Below, piece after piece: positions 48,711 through 57,974 of a DNA stretch of 64,000 nucleotides (positions are counted from its first letter, which is position 1; each line of letters begins with the position of its first letter). The notes beneath the pieces were generated by a model. That model worked only from the letters and a program-made list of their open reading frames with translations. It did no database searches and was not told the DNA's origin. Position numbers and translations under genes: made by a program. The DNA is from Maribacter zhoushanensis (GTDB lineage Bacteria; Bacteroidota; Bacteroidia; Flavobacteriales; Flavobacteriaceae), in assembly GCF_029350975.1 (NCBI RefSeq), contig NZ_JARKMR010000003.1:393869-457868 (forward strand). The letters run 5' to 3'.

Positions 48711-50840
48711 ATGAAAAGAAATTTAGCCTACGTACTGTTATTGATGCTTGCAGCAGTAGCATCGTGCAGTTTTACAAATAAAAGTTTTGAAAATGACGAC
48801 AAGGATAAGTTGTTGTTAGATTTAATAACCTACGTATTGGAAAAAGGGCATTATGAGCCAAAAGCGCTTAACGATGATTTTTCTGTACATGTGTTTGAAG
48901 ATTTTATTGACGTAATAGATCCTACTAAAAGATATTTTATAGCATCTGATATTGCTGAGTTTGAAAAGTACAAGTATCAGATAGATGATGAAATAAAAAA
49001 TACGGATATCACTTTCTTTAATATAGTTTATGAAAGATTGATGGAACGTATGGACGATGCGAAAGGCATTTATAAAGAAGTATTAGAAGCTCCTTTTGAT
49101 TATTCAGAGAATGAAAGCATCAGTATTAAATATGATGAAGAACCTTTTGCTGCAAATAGAGAAGAATTAAAAGAGCGTTGGAGAAAGCAGTTGAAATATG
49201 CAACTTTAGGTACGTATGATTCTAAGGTTTCTAAAATAGGGAAGGAAGAAGTTGAAAATGAAAAGGATGAAATAAAAACACCAAAAGAAGCTGAAGAAGC
49301 TTCTAGAAAATCAACAGAAACTACTTTGGATGAGTTTTTTGATTTTGTTGGTGATTTAGAGCGTAAAGATTGGTTTGTACAATACATAAATACTATTGTT
49401 GATGAATTTGATCCACACACATTCTATTTTGCTCCAGAGGAAAAGGAGAAGTTTGATACAAGTATGTCGGGTAAATTTGAAGGAATTGGTGCAAGACTTC
49501 AGAAAAAATCTGAAGGCGCAAAAATTGTAGAGATTATTTCTGGTGGACCGGTTTGGAGAGATCAACGATTAGAAGTTGGTGATGAAATTATTAAAGTTGG
49601 TCAGAATGGAGAAGAGCCTATTAATATTGTAGGTATGCGTTTAGACGATGCCATTAAGCTGATAAAAGGCGCTCAAGGTACTATTGTAGATTTGACCGTT
49701 AGAAAAGTAGATGGTTCTTTAGATGTTGTTTCTTTAACGAGAGACGTTGTAGAATTAGAAGAGTCATATGCTAAATCTGCCAACATTATTAAAGGCGATG
49801 AAAAATTCGGAATTATTAATCTTCCAAAATTCTATGTTGATTTCAATGATTATAGCGAAAGAAACGCAGCAACTGATGTTGCTAAAGAAGTAGAGCGCTT
49901 AAAGGAAGAAGGCATGGAAGGTCTTATTCTTGATTTGCGTGATAATGGTGGTGGATCTTTAAAAACTGTTGTTGAAATGGCAGGTTTATTTATAGAAGAT
50001 GGTCCTATCGTTCAAGTACAATCTAAAGATAAAGGCAAAGATGTATATGATGATAAAGATGAAAGAATTCAATGGGATGGTCCTTTGGTGATTCTTGTAA
50101 ACGAATTATCTGCTTCTGCTTCTGAGATTTTAGCTGCTGCAATGCAAGATTATAAAAGAGCAATTGTAATAGGTAGCAAGCAAACATTTGGTAAGGGAAC
50201 GGTGCAAAACGTTATTCCTTTAAATAATATGTTGCGTAGTAACGAGCACGGAGATTTAGGCGCAATTAAAATTACTACCCAGAAATTCTATAGAATTAAT
50301 GGTGGTTCTACGCAGTTAGAAGGTGTTAAGAGTGATATTGTAGTTCCAGACAGGTATAGTTATATTGATTTAGGGGAAAGAGATCAATCTAACCCATTAG
50401 GGTGGGATAAGATTACTCCTGCAGACTATGAGCCATGGGAAGGTTATATCAATTATGAGAAGACAGTTGCCGATAGTAAAAAGAGAATGGCGACCAGTCA
50501 ACAAATAAAATTAATTGAGGAGAATGCAAAGTGGTTAAAAGCCGAGCAGGATGAAACTGAAATTTCTTTAAACTTTGAAACATATAAAGAAGAAAAGAAT
50601 AAGGATAAAGAGCAGTCTAACTACTTTAAAACCTTAACAGATTATGATTCTAAGCTAACATTTAAATCGTTAGGTTATGAAGAGCAATTGTTTACTAAAG
50701 ATTCTGTATTGCGTGAAAAGCGTAATAGATGGCATAAGAATTTAGCCAAAGATGTTTATGTTGAAGAAGCCGTAAATGTTTTAGAAGACTTAAAGATGAA
50801 TAATATTAAGAACGGTAAACTTGCTAGTGTAAAGAATTAA
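48711..50840 (+). CDS. Carboxy-terminal processing protease (Tsp/Prc-like), lipoprotein
   Basis: 709 residues from the ATG at 48711, chosen because it begins a lipoprotein signal (MKRNLAYVLLLMLAAVASC); in-frame codons further upstream look non-coding. An N-terminal helical domain precedes a PDZ domain (IGARLQKKSEGAKIVEIISGGP.. about 290-375), then an S41 peptidase core with ELSASASEILAAAMQDY (catalytic serine) and KQTFGKGTVQN (catalytic lysine). A C-terminal helical DUF3340-type region completes the Tsp layout. It cleaves proteins at their C-termini in the periplasm for quality control and wall-enzyme turnover. Confidence 0.9.
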   Translation: MKRNLAYVLLLMLAAVASCSFTNKSFENDDKDKLLLDLITYVLEKGHYEPKALNDDFSVHVFEDFIDVIDPTKRYFIASDIAEFEKYKYQIDDEIKNTDITFFNIVYERLMERMDDAKGIYKEVLEAPFDYSENESISIKYDEEPFAANREELKERWRKQLKYATLGTYDSKVSKIGKEEVENEKDEIKTPKEAEEASRKSTETTLDEFFDFVGDLERKDWFVQYINTIVDEFDPHTFYFAPEEKEKFDTSMSGKFEGIGARLQKKSEGAKIVEIISGGPVWRDQRLEVGDEIIKVGQNGEEPINIVGMRLDDAIKLIKGAQGTIVDLTVRKVDGSLDVVSLTRDVVELEESYAKSANIIKGDEKFGIINLPKFYVDFNDYSERNAATDVAKEVERLKEEGMEGLILDLRDNGGGSLKTVVEMAGLFIEDGPIVQVQSKDKGKDVYDDKDERIQWDGPLVILVNELSASASEILAAAMQDYKRAIVIGSKQTFGKGTVQNVIPLNNMLRSNEHGDLGAIKITTQKFYRINGGSTQLEGVKSDIVVPDRYSYIDLGERDQSNPLGWDKITPADYEPWEGYINYEKTVADSKKRMATSQQIKLIEENAKWLKAEQDETEISLNFETYKEEKNKDKEQSNYFKTLTDYDSKLTFKSLGYEEQLFTKDSVLREKRNRWHKNLAKDVYVEEAVNVLEDLKMNNIKNGKLASVKN

Positions 50841-50861
50841 GCAAAGACTTATAAAAATATA

Positions 50862-50900
50862 AAGCCGCTACATTGAAAAATGTAGCGGCTTTTTTTATGT
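50862..50900. terminator. Bidirectional terminator, Tsp-like and DoxX genes
   Basis: A perfect 14-bp stem pairs 50862-50875 with 50880-50893 around a GAAA tetraloop, followed by seven T on the plus strand. It lies between convergent stops at 50840 and 50910. Confidence 0.92.
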
Positions 50901-50909
50901 TCTTAGTTT

Positions 50910-51317
50910 TTAGACAAACTTAGCATGTTTAGGCTTTCCAAATTCTGCTAATTCATTATTGGCATTGCGTATTTTTCTACTTTGTATATATGTTACAATT
51001 AATAATACGATACACACTACAGCAGAAGCACCGTTACCATCTTTTACGGCTAAATGAGCAATGGCTCCTAAGCTATAATTTAAAAAGAAACCGGCGTAGG
51101 TCCATTCTAATGCCCAATGAGATTTGTTGAAAATAATCATTACGAGTCCGATGAATTGAAATACGCCAAGAATATGAATCAAATATACTGGGTAACCAAG
51201 TTTTGTAAATGTTTCGGCAACTACATCATAGTTAATAACTGAATTAATAATTGATCCAATAACGGCAGTAGCAAAAAGCCCTAAAGCGATATAATAAAAA
51301 GATTTTTGAGAATTCAT
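50910..51317 (-). CDS. DoxX-like membrane protein
   Basis: A 135-residue protein with four hydrophobic segments and the loop AETFTKLGYPVYLIHILGVFQFIGLVMI, a typical DoxX-like layout. Family members are small quinone- or thiol-redox-associated membrane proteins of largely unknown role. A TACTTTTG -7 box lies at 51347-51354, inside or beside the stem-loop that follows msrA. Its neighbours are the Tsp-like protease and the methionine sulfoxide reductase pair, with no obvious shared pathway. Confidence 0.75.
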   Translation of the reverse strand: MNSQKSFYYIALGLFATAVIGSIINSVINYDVVAETFTKLGYPVYLIHILGVFQFIGLVMIIFNKSHWALEWTYAGFFLNYSLGAIAHLAVKDGNGASAVVCIVLLIVTYIQSRKIRNANNELAEFGKPKHAKFV

Positions 51318-51346
51318 AATAAGTAGGTTTTAATGTTATTATGCCT

Positions 51347-51354
51347 CAAAAGTA
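51347..51354 (-). promoter_or_regulatory. -7 promoter element of the DoxX-like gene
   Basis: TACTTTTG on the minus strand fits TAnnTTTG and is 29 bases before the DoxX-like ATG. The same octamer occurs upstream of mreB (59038-59045) and purH (60617-60624). The -33 region is occupied by the stem-loop after msrA. Confidence 0.4.
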
Positions 51355-51358
51355 AAAT

Positions 51359-51391
51359 CACCTATGGAAATTTTTAAGTTTTCATAGGTGA
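51359..51391 (-). terminator. Stem-loop after msrA
   Basis: TCACCTATGGAAA pairs with TTTTCATAGGTGA around TTTTTAAG: nine perfect outer pairs and a 13-pair stem with one irregular position. It is downstream of the msrB-msrA unit on the minus strand and just upstream of the DoxX-like gene's -7 box. On the minus strand it is followed by TTTTAC, a short U-tail. Confidence 0.5.
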
Positions 51392-51446
51392 ACAGTAAAT
51401 TGCTGTAGTTTAGTAGAATACCTCTTTGGGTAAGCTGTAAATGCTT

Positions 51447-51989
51447 TTATCTTGAAAGTTTGTCGGCATGTAACTTTCTAAGTTTTGCCAACTTCGGGTT
51501 AATAACTACCTGACAATACCCTTGTTCAGAATTATTCTTATAGTAGTCTTGGTGATATTCTTCGGCATCGTAAAAAATACCTAAAGGACTTAACTCGGTA
51601 ACAATTGGGTCTTCGTAGACCGTTTGCATTTCGTTCAGAACTAATTTAGCTTTTTTCTCTTGCTCTCCATTGTGAAAATAGATGACAGAACGATATTGAG
51701 TTCCGGCATCTGCACCCTGTCTGTTTAAAGTAGTAGGGTCATGTGTTGTCATGAAAATAATTAGAATATCTTCATAAGAAATGACTGTAGGGTCAAAAGT
51801 AACCTGAACTACCTCTGCATGTCCTGTTAATCCAGAACATATTTCTCTATATGTTGGTCTGCCAGGAGCTTTACCTCCTGTATATCCAGAAACTACTTTG
51901 TGTATTCCTTTTACTTCTTGAAATACCGCCTCGGTACACCAAAAGCAACCGCCACCTACTGTAGCAACTTCTAATTTAACGTTAGCCAT
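51447..51989 (-). CDS. msrA: Peptide methionine-(S)-S-oxide reductase
   Basis: A 180-residue MsrA: GGGCFWCTEAVFQEVKGI holds the catalytic cysteine, followed by GYTGGKAPGRPTYREICSG, GHAEVVQV and YFHNGEQ, with the C-terminal YHQDYYKNNSEQGYCQ containing a likely resolving cysteine. It reduces the S-diastereomer of methionine sulfoxide. Its start overlaps the msrB stop by 8 bases, so the pair is translationally coupled and repairs both diastereomers. Confidence 0.95.
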   Translation of the reverse strand: MANVKLEVATVGGGCFWCTEAVFQEVKGIHKVVSGYTGGKAPGRPTYREICSGLTGHAEVVQVTFDPTVISYEDILIIFMTTHDPTTLNRQGADAGTQYRSVIYFHNGEQEKKAKLVLNEMQTVYEDPIVTELSPLGIFYDAEEYHQDYYKNNSEQGYCQVVINPKLAKLRKLHADKLSR

Positions 51990-52443
51990 TAGCTGCCTCC
52001 TTTTCTAATTGCATAGATTCGGAATTAATACAATAACGCAATCCGCTTGGTTCTGGTCCATCAGGAAATATATGACCCAAATGCGCATCACACGTATTGC
52101 ATAGTACTTCAACCCGCACCATACCAAAAGAAGTGTCTTTATGGTATTTAATGGCATTTTCTTTAATAGGTTGAGTAAAGCTTGGCCAGCCGGTACCAGA
52201 TTCGAATTTTATGGTAGAATCAAATAATGGTGTGCCACAGCAAACACATTCGTACTTGCCAGCTTCATGAGCGGTACATAATGCTCCAGAATGTGGGGCT
52301 TCAGTACCTTTTTTTCTAGTAACTCTAAACTGTTCAGGAGTAAGGATCTCTTTCCATTCCTGTTCTGTTCTTTCAACTCTACGATCAGGTTCAGGGTTAC
52401 CATTCACTGAAAAATGAATTACATCTTTCCAAGTTAACATCAT
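51982..52443 (-). CDS. msrB: Peptide methionine-(R)-S-oxide reductase
   Basis: A 153-residue MsrB: two zinc CxxC motifs (CVCCGTPLF and CNTCDAHLGH), SGTGWPSF substrate loop and catalytic cysteine in LRYCINSESM. It reduces the R-diastereomer of methionine sulfoxide. There is no signal peptide, so it is cytosolic. It overlaps msrA and is divergent from the NUC1 nuclease. Two adjacent ATGs (52443, 52440) are possible starts. Confidence 0.95.
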   Translation of the reverse strand: MMLTWKDVIHFSVNGNPEPDRRVERTEQEWKEILTPEQFRVTRKKGTEAPHSGALCTAHEAGKYECVCCGTPLFDSTIKFESGTGWPSFTQPIKENAIKYHKDTSFGMVRVEVLCNTCDAHLGHIFPDGPEPSGLRYCINSESMQLEKEAANG

Positions 52444-52517
52444 AATTTTCCTTTTGTTTAGACTTTGAATACTAGGTTTATTGGTCGGTAAATTGCCTTA
52501 TATCTTACAAAATTAGG

Positions 52518-52525
52518 TAATTTTG
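52518..52525 (+). promoter_or_regulatory. -7 promoter element of the nuclease gene
   Basis: TAATTTTG matches TAnnTTTG exactly, and a TTG lies 22 bases upstream. Only 4 bases separate the box from the ATG at 52530, so the transcript is predicted to be leaderless. Confidence 0.5.
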
Positions 52526-52529
52526 GCGT

Positions 52530-53342
52530 ATGGCATACCGCAAAAAAAATGGATCTCTTTATAGTATTTTAATTCTTGTATGTATAGTAGGTTTTTGGTT
52601 GTTTGAAAATTTCTATACTCCCGCAACATATTCTAATAGTAATGATGAAATTACCACTAATGATTTTCCAAAAGAGCTATTGCCGTCCTCAACTACTGGC
52701 GAAATTGTAAAGCACGAGCATTTTACGTTATCATACAACGAACCTTATGAGCAAGCTGAATGGGTGGCCTATACGTTGAGCAAAAGTCATTTGACCTATG
52801 ATGATAGAAAACGACCCTATTTTATTGAAGACCCTTTTGTTTCCTCTAAATCTGCAGATTGGCGCAACTATAAAGGCTCTGGTTATGATAGAGGGCATTT
52901 AGTGCCCGCAGGTGACCGCAGATTTTCGTTACAAGCATACAATGAAACATTTTATACCAGTAATATAAGTCCGCAAGATAGAGAGTTCAACGCAGGTATT
53001 TGGAATGATCTAGAACAGCAAACGAGACGCTGGGCAAAGCAATATGGAACTTTATTTGTATTTACCGGCGGAGTGTTAGAAAGTGGATTAGAAGAGATAG
53101 GACAGGAAGATGTGGATGTGCCAGATGCTTTCTACAAAATAATTTCACGTAAAAAAGGTGATAAGATATATTCATTGTCTTTTCTAATACCTAACAAGCC
53201 TCAATTTACGTCTCTACGAAATTTTGTGGTTTCTATTGATGATATAGAAAAGGAAACGGGAATTGATTTTTTTGCGGAATTACCAGAAAAGCAACAAAGC
53301 ACGTTTGAGTCAAGTAAAAATACTACAGGTTGGAAGTTTTAG
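52530..53342 (+). CDS. DNA/RNA non-specific endonuclease (NUC1 family)
   Basis: A 270-residue protein with an N-terminal hydrophobic segment (about 9-24, signal anchor) and a NUC1 (beta-beta-alpha metal) domain: YDRGHLVPAGDRRF has the catalytic histidine (DRGH, 120-123), and TSNISPQDREFNAGIWNDLE has the metal-ligand asparagine. It should cleave DNA and RNA at or outside the membrane, for nutrient acquisition or DNA processing. It is divergent from msrB and convergent with rodA, with a 4-base stop-to-stop overlap. Confidence 0.88.
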   Translation: MAYRKKNGSLYSILILVCIVGFWLFENFYTPATYSNSNDEITTNDFPKELLPSSTTGEIVKHEHFTLSYNEPYEQAEWVAYTLSKSHLTYDDRKRPYFIEDPFVSSKSADWRNYKGSGYDRGHLVPAGDRRFSLQAYNETFYTSNISPQDREFNAGIWNDLEQQTRRWAKQYGTLFVFTGGVLESGLEEIGQEDVDVPDAFYKIISRKKGDKIYSLSFLIPNKPQFTSLRNFVVSIDDIEKETGIDFFAELPEKQQSTFESSKNTTGWKF

Positions 53343-54622
53343 AAACTTTCTTTCAATCTGTTCGTATCTAACCTTAAGAAGATAAAAAGTAGAATAGTAA
53401 AGAACAGAAGACCTGATCCGCCATAACTAAAGAAAGGTAATGGAATTCCTATAGTAGGTAGTATACCAATCACCATACCTATATTAATAAAATAATGGAT
53501 AAGTAATATAGAAATTACACCATAACCATACATTCTAGCAAAGGCATTTTTTTGTCTTTCTGCCAATGATATTAATCGTAAGAACAATACGGAGAATAGG
53601 ATGATAACCGTAGCTGTTCCTAAAAATCCCCATTCTTCACCAACGGTACTAAAAATATAATCTGTATCCTGTTCAGGTACAAAATCACCTTTTGTACGTG
53701 TACCTTCTAAAAATCCTTTACCAAAGAATCCTCCGGATTCAATTGCCTTTTCAGATTGATAAGTATTGTAGCCTATAGATTTTCTTATCTGCTCTAGTTT
53801 TTTTGGATCTTTTTCTAAACGTAGCCATAAGCCAAAGCGATCTCTATGTCTTTGTTCGAAAACATTGTTAAATACAAAGTTTACCGATAAAGAAAACAGA
53901 ATAATAGCAATGCTGATAAGACTTAGTGGTATTACCGGAATTTTTAAAGTTTTACGTTTTAATGCGTATAGCAGAATAATGAGTAAGGCCAAACCAATAA
54001 TTAGCCACACGGTACCAAACTTTAAAGTCATAATAAAAACTAGTATGACACTCAAGATAATTGCTAAATAATAGAGTGGTAGACCTTCTCTAAAAATTAC
54101 GAATATCAGCGCAAAAAAAACCAGTGCACTACCAGGATCGGGTTGTGGTATAATTAAAATTGCGGGCACAAGAATTATGAGAAGGGCATATAATTGATCT
54201 TTTCTTCTTTTTATATCTGTTTGTATGTCACTGAGATATTTAGCTAAGGCCAGTGCGGTGGCAACTTTGGCCAGCTCCGATGGTTGTAGATTAAAAAATC
54301 CTAAATCGTACCATGATGTAGCTCCGGCAATAGTTTTTCCAAAAACAAACAACCCAAGTAAGGATACCATGGAAATGAGGTAGAAAAGGCTAGAGAACCT
54401 TTCGTAAAAATTAACCTCAAGAGCCATAATAATAACAATACTTACTAGGCTTACTCCAATAAAGAATAGCTGTTTGCCATAACGCGTACCAATATCAAAA
54501 ATGGAGCTTTGGTCGTCTGTAAAAGTACTGGAGTATATATTGATCCAGCCAATTAATACCAGTGCGAAATAGATAAATACACTGAGCCAATCAATTCTTT
54601 TTAAGATGCTTCTACCAGACAC
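53339..54622 (-). CDS. rodA: Rod-shape peptidoglycan polymerase RodA
   Basis: A SEDS-family glycosyltransferase of about 430 residues with ten membrane helices. Conserved stretches are LQPSELAKVATALALAKYLS, DPGSALVFFALIFVIFREG, and the C-terminal GIPLPFFSYGGSGLL. The start is uncertain: GTG at 54622 overlaps the mrdA stop by 11 bases and leaves a normal N-terminus, whereas a longer GTG start at 54649 is also in frame. RodA polymerises glycan strands in the elongasome and works with PBP2, encoded immediately upstream. Confidence 0.92.
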   Translation of the reverse strand: MSGRSILKRIDWLSVFIYFALVLIGWINIYSSTFTDDQSSIFDIGTRYGKQLFFIGVSLVSIVIIMALEVNFYERFSSLFYLISMVSLLGLFVFGKTIAGATSWYDLGFFNLQPSELAKVATALALAKYLSDIQTDIKRRKDQLYALLIILVPAILIIPQPDPGSALVFFALIFVIFREGLPLYYLAIILSVILVFIMTLKFGTVWLIIGLALLIILLYALKRKTLKIPVIPLSLISIAIILFSLSVNFVFNNVFEQRHRDRFGLWLRLEKDPKKLEQIRKSIGYNTYQSEKAIESGGFFGKGFLEGTRTKGDFVPEQDTDYIFSTVGEEWGFLGTATVIILFSVLFLRLISLAERQKNAFARMYGYGVISILLIHYFINIGMVIGILPTIGIPLPFFSYGGSGLLFFTILLFIFLRLDTNRLKESF

Positions 54623-56480
54623 GCTCGTTAATTTTGAACTCCTCCCCACTGTAGGGTTTCGCGTATTCTGCTTCTAAAGTTTTTTCAAGCATTCTTTTTT
54701 CAAGGGTCTTTAAAGTAATTTCACCTTTTAGGTATTTTTCAATCATAAGTGTAGCAATATGACCGGCATACCTAGATCCAAAATATCCATTTTCAATATA
54801 TACGGCAATGGCAATTTTAGGGTCGTCTACAGGTGCAAACGCTACGAAAACCGAGTGGTCTGTTAACTGAGTACGTACACCATCTATTTTAGTAAAATTT
54901 TCAGCAGTACCTGTTTTACCTGCTACTTCAATACCTGGTATCTGTAACCATCTTGCCGTACCACTTACATAAACATCTGCCATACCTTGAACCACAGGTT
55001 CAAAATGTTTGGGGTCTATAGTGGTATGCTTAGCTTCGGTAAATTTTGGTTCGGTAATATCTTTTCCTTCGATCTTCTTTAGAATATGAGGGGTGAAATA
55101 ATGGCCTCTATTCGCAATTGCTGCGGTCATATTCGCTAGCTGTACAGGTGTAGCCAATATTTCTCCTTGACCAATAGAATTAGAGATGATATAAGAAGAG
55201 CTCCATCTATTGTCGCCGTACCATTTGTCATAATATTCTTTACTAGGTATACGTCCTTTTTGCCCGAATGGTAAATCGTAGCCTAAATAGTCACCTAGAC
55301 CAAAACTACGCATGTGTTTTTCCCAAACATCCATGCCTTCATCGGTAGTTTCAAATTTCTCATATATTTTTCTGAACGCTCCAGCAAAGTAGGCGTTACA
55401 TGACTGTGATATTCCTTTGTTCAGATTTCGTAAACCGCCACCACAGTGACAACCCCTTTTCTTCTTACCTACGTAAAATCCGTGGTAGCATTGAATAGTT
55501 GTGTTTACATCAAGTACACCTTCCTGTAGTGCAATTAAGGCATTTAGCGTTTTAAAAGGCGATCCAGGTGGTTGTTGTGCATGAATAGAACGATCCCAAG
55601 TTGGGTTCGCTATAGTATCGTTATAAAGTTTTGTGTAATTTTTAGAACGTTCACGACCTACCAATAGTGCCGGGTCATATGTTGGTCCTGAGATCATAGA
55701 AAGAATTTCACCGGTTGCCGGTTCAATAGCTACTATCCCACCTCTTTTTCCGTTCATCAATAACTCGCCATATTCTTGTAACGTTTTGTCTATAGTGATG
55801 CTAATTTGTTTTCCCTGTTCTGGTAGGGTATCTAATTCCCCATTTTTATAAGGACCAATATCTCTATTAAATCTATCTTTTTGAATATATTGAACCCCTT
55901 TTCTTCCTCTTAATAAATCTTCGTAATAGCGTTCAACACCTGTTCTTCCTTTCAGTTCTCCTTGAACATAATATTTGTTGACTGCTAAATCGCCTTCGTT
56001 TACTTCACTAATGTAACCTAGAACATTTGCTGCGCTAGGGGTGTCGTAATAACGTAAAGATCTCTTTTGAATATAGAAGCCTTTGTATTTACGCATTTTC
56101 TCTTGAAGCTTGGCGTAATCTTGTTTTGATAGTTGAGGTACAAGTACAGAGGGTAGTCTTGGAGAATATACCCTTGCTTTTTTAAGTTTTTTAACGAATT
56201 TTTCTTTGTCAATTCCAAGTAAACCGCAAAATTCTAAAGTATCTAATGGTTTTACTTCTCTTGGTATAACCATGACATCATATGCAGGATCGTTACCTAC
56301 TAAAAGATGCCCATTACGATCGTAGATGTAACCTCTTTCAGGATAATCGTAGATAGCTTTAATAGCTGGATCCTCTAGAACTTGTTCTGCAGAAAAACTA
56401 AAAATTTGCAAATAGGATAGCCTTCCCAAAAAGGTAATTGCGATGACAACTATAATTAATGATAAAAGAATTTTTCTCAT
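54612..56480 (-). CDS. mrdA: Penicillin-binding protein 2 (elongasome transpeptidase)
   Basis: A 622-residue class B PBP: one N-terminal helix (about 3-25), pedestal/dimerisation domain (about 40-240) and transpeptidase domain (about 245-600) with the three active-site motifs SPFK (Ser307), SCN in GISQSCNAYF, and GKTGTAEN. A cysteine-rich insert, RGCHCGGG, precedes the SxN motif. It crosslinks peptidoglycan in the lateral wall with RodA. It overlaps mreD by 4 bases and rodA by 11 (or more). Confidence 0.93.
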   Translation of the reverse strand: MRKILLSLIIVVIAITFLGRLSYLQIFSFSAEQVLEDPAIKAIYDYPERGYIYDRNGHLLVGNDPAYDVMVIPREVKPLDTLEFCGLLGIDKEKFVKKLKKARVYSPRLPSVLVPQLSKQDYAKLQEKMRKYKGFYIQKRSLRYYDTPSAANVLGYISEVNEGDLAVNKYYVQGELKGRTGVERYYEDLLRGRKGVQYIQKDRFNRDIGPYKNGELDTLPEQGKQISITIDKTLQEYGELLMNGKRGGIVAIEPATGEILSMISGPTYDPALLVGRERSKNYTKLYNDTIANPTWDRSIHAQQPPGSPFKTLNALIALQEGVLDVNTTIQCYHGFYVGKKKRGCHCGGGLRNLNKGISQSCNAYFAGAFRKIYEKFETTDEGMDVWEKHMRSFGLGDYLGYDLPFGQKGRIPSKEYYDKWYGDNRWSSSYIISNSIGQGEILATPVQLANMTAAIANRGHYFTPHILKKIEGKDITEPKFTEAKHTTIDPKHFEPVVQGMADVYVSGTARWLQIPGIEVAGKTGTAENFTKIDGVRTQLTDHSVFVAFAPVDDPKIAIAVYIENGYFGSRYAGHIATLMIEKYLKGEITLKTLEKRMLEKTLEAEYAKPYSGEEFKINERVW

Positions 56481-56986
56481 TCTTTTTTACTGCTGAATAA
56501 CGTACTGAACAACATTCCTAAAATCAATGTAGAAATACCTACTATAATCGTTTTTTGTAAAATTAACAGGCTATTTGAAAAACTGAAAATTTCTAACGTA
56601 AAGTATACCAAATGATGTATTATAATCAATAACGCTAAAAACGTGAATTGTTGTGCCTTTGTACTGTTGTTTAACTTAAAACTTTGAAATTCATAATTAA
56701 CACCAAAGACAAAACGCATAATGGTTGGTCGAAGATAAGCTATGGTAACGGTAGCTGCTGCGTTTATGGCAAGAGTGTCTGAAAAAATATCTACGCAAAG
56801 ACCTAAGAAAAAGCATAGAATAATAAAGGTAGTTCTATTTTGTTTGATAGGATACCAATACAGGAAAAGAATATAAATCAACGGATTTATATAGCCAAAG
56901 AAATTCAGTTTATTGAATACTAACACTTGCAGTAGTACCAACAAAATAAATCTGAGCACAATTAAAAATGAAGTGTTGTTAATCAT
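56477..56986 (-). CDS. mreD: Rod-shape determining protein MreD
   Basis: A 169-residue protein with five or six hydrophobic segments and no extended soluble domain; the segment FLGLCVDIFSDTLAINAAA is a recognisable MreD feature in Bacteroidota. Identification rests on membrane topology, size and position between mreC and mrdA, with overlaps of 8 and 4 bases. It bridges MreB/MreC to the peptidoglycan synthases in the elongasome. Confidence 0.88.
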   Translation of the reverse strand: MINNTSFLIVLRFILLVLLQVLVFNKLNFFGYINPLIYILFLYWYPIKQNRTTFIILCFFLGLCVDIFSDTLAINAAATVTIAYLRPTIMRFVFGVNYEFQSFKLNNSTKAQQFTFLALLIIIHHLVYFTLEIFSFSNSLLILQKTIIVGISTLILGMLFSTLFSSKKE

Positions 56987-57800
56987 TGGCTTCTGTTTCT
57001 GCTTCTAATTCTAAAACCTCTGTCCGATTTAGATTTTTAATGATATAAATAGAGCCAATATTGGTCATGTCATTAAAGAGTTCTACATCTATAAAATAGA
57101 AACTTTTAGAATTGTCTAAATCAAATCTTTTAATGGTACCAATAGGAATGTTCTCCGGGAATATACTACTCATGGCTCCAGTGACAATGGTATCACCAAT
57201 GGTTAATGGTACTAATCTTGGGATGTCAATTAATTGAACAACATTGTAATCTGTAGTATTTTCCCAAACCAAAGAACCAAAGTGATTTGAGTTCTTGATT
57301 TTTGCGTTGATGTTAGATTTATCACTTAAAATACTTTGTACGGTAGAAAAATTATCTGAAGTATTTTCTACGATACCAAGAATACCTTTATCTGTAATAA
57401 CACCCATATCTTGGACAATACTATCGTTTTTACCTTTATTGATAGTGATGTAGTTACGCTGATCAGCGTAGCTGTTATTGATAACGCGACCCCTTATGAC
57501 TTCATAGTTTACAGAAGTTGAATCTATAAGTGACGGTGAAAGTACCAAGTTGTTAAATAACTTGTCTCTAAGTCTTTTGTTTTCTTCAACAAGTTTGTTG
57601 TTTTCTTCTCTTAATCCAAAATACGAAGTAATGTTATCAGAGAATGTATAGATACTTCCGGTGATGTAGTTAGAAGAATTTAAAAATTTAGATTGATGGT
57701 ACGAGTGCGACTGAAACGTGAAAATGCAGGAAATCAATAATAGAAAAAGGTAAAGTAAGAATATCTTATACCTAATTAAAAAATTTATGATCTGTTGCAT
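56979..57800 (-). CDS. mreC: Rod-shape determining protein MreC
   Basis: A 273-residue protein: one N-terminal membrane helix (about 10-28), a coiled coil (about 70-95: REENNKLVEENKRLRDKL) and the periplasmic beta-barrel domain with GRVINNSYADQRNYITINKGKNDSI, GVITDKGILGIVENTS and GDTIVTGAMSSIFPENIPIG. It bridges cytosolic MreB and the periplasmic wall enzymes. A 166-base gap with a strong stem-loop separates it from mreB. Confidence 0.92.
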   Translation of the reverse strand: MQQIINFLIRYKIFLLYLFLLLISCIFTFQSHSYHQSKFLNSSNYITGSIYTFSDNITSYFGLREENNKLVEENKRLRDKLFNNLVLSPSLIDSTSVNYEVIRGRVINNSYADQRNYITINKGKNDSIVQDMGVITDKGILGIVENTSDNFSTVQSILSDKSNINAKIKNSNHFGSLVWENTTDYNVVQLIDIPRLVPLTIGDTIVTGAMSSIFPENIPIGTIKRFDLDNSKSFYFIDVELFNDMTNIGSIYIIKNLNRTEVLELEAETEAND

Positions 57801-57933
57801 TCACCCCTATATTTTTACTCGATAATAGTGTTTTAACAAGCCGCCTTTAGATAATTTTTTTTGAGACTAGCCCAGTAATTCTATCGATAATTATTAATAA
57901 ATGGCTCTTGAATTTTATCCAAGGCTATCAATA

Positions 57934-57974
57934 TTAAGTAAGAAGCCGTTCGTTAAAAAAAGCTTCTTACTTAA
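57934..57974 (-). promoter_or_regulatory. Long stem-loop overlapping the mreB stop codon
   Basis: A perfect 13-bp stem pairs 57934-57946 with 57962-57974 around a 15-base loop. The 5' arm in the minus-strand RNA contains the last sense codons and stop codon of mreB (stop at 57967-57969). The loop contains seven U, and no U-tail follows the 3' arm, so it does not look like a normal intrinsic terminator. It sits at the mreB-mreC junction and may set the relative amount of MreB and MreC messages. Confidence 0.6.
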
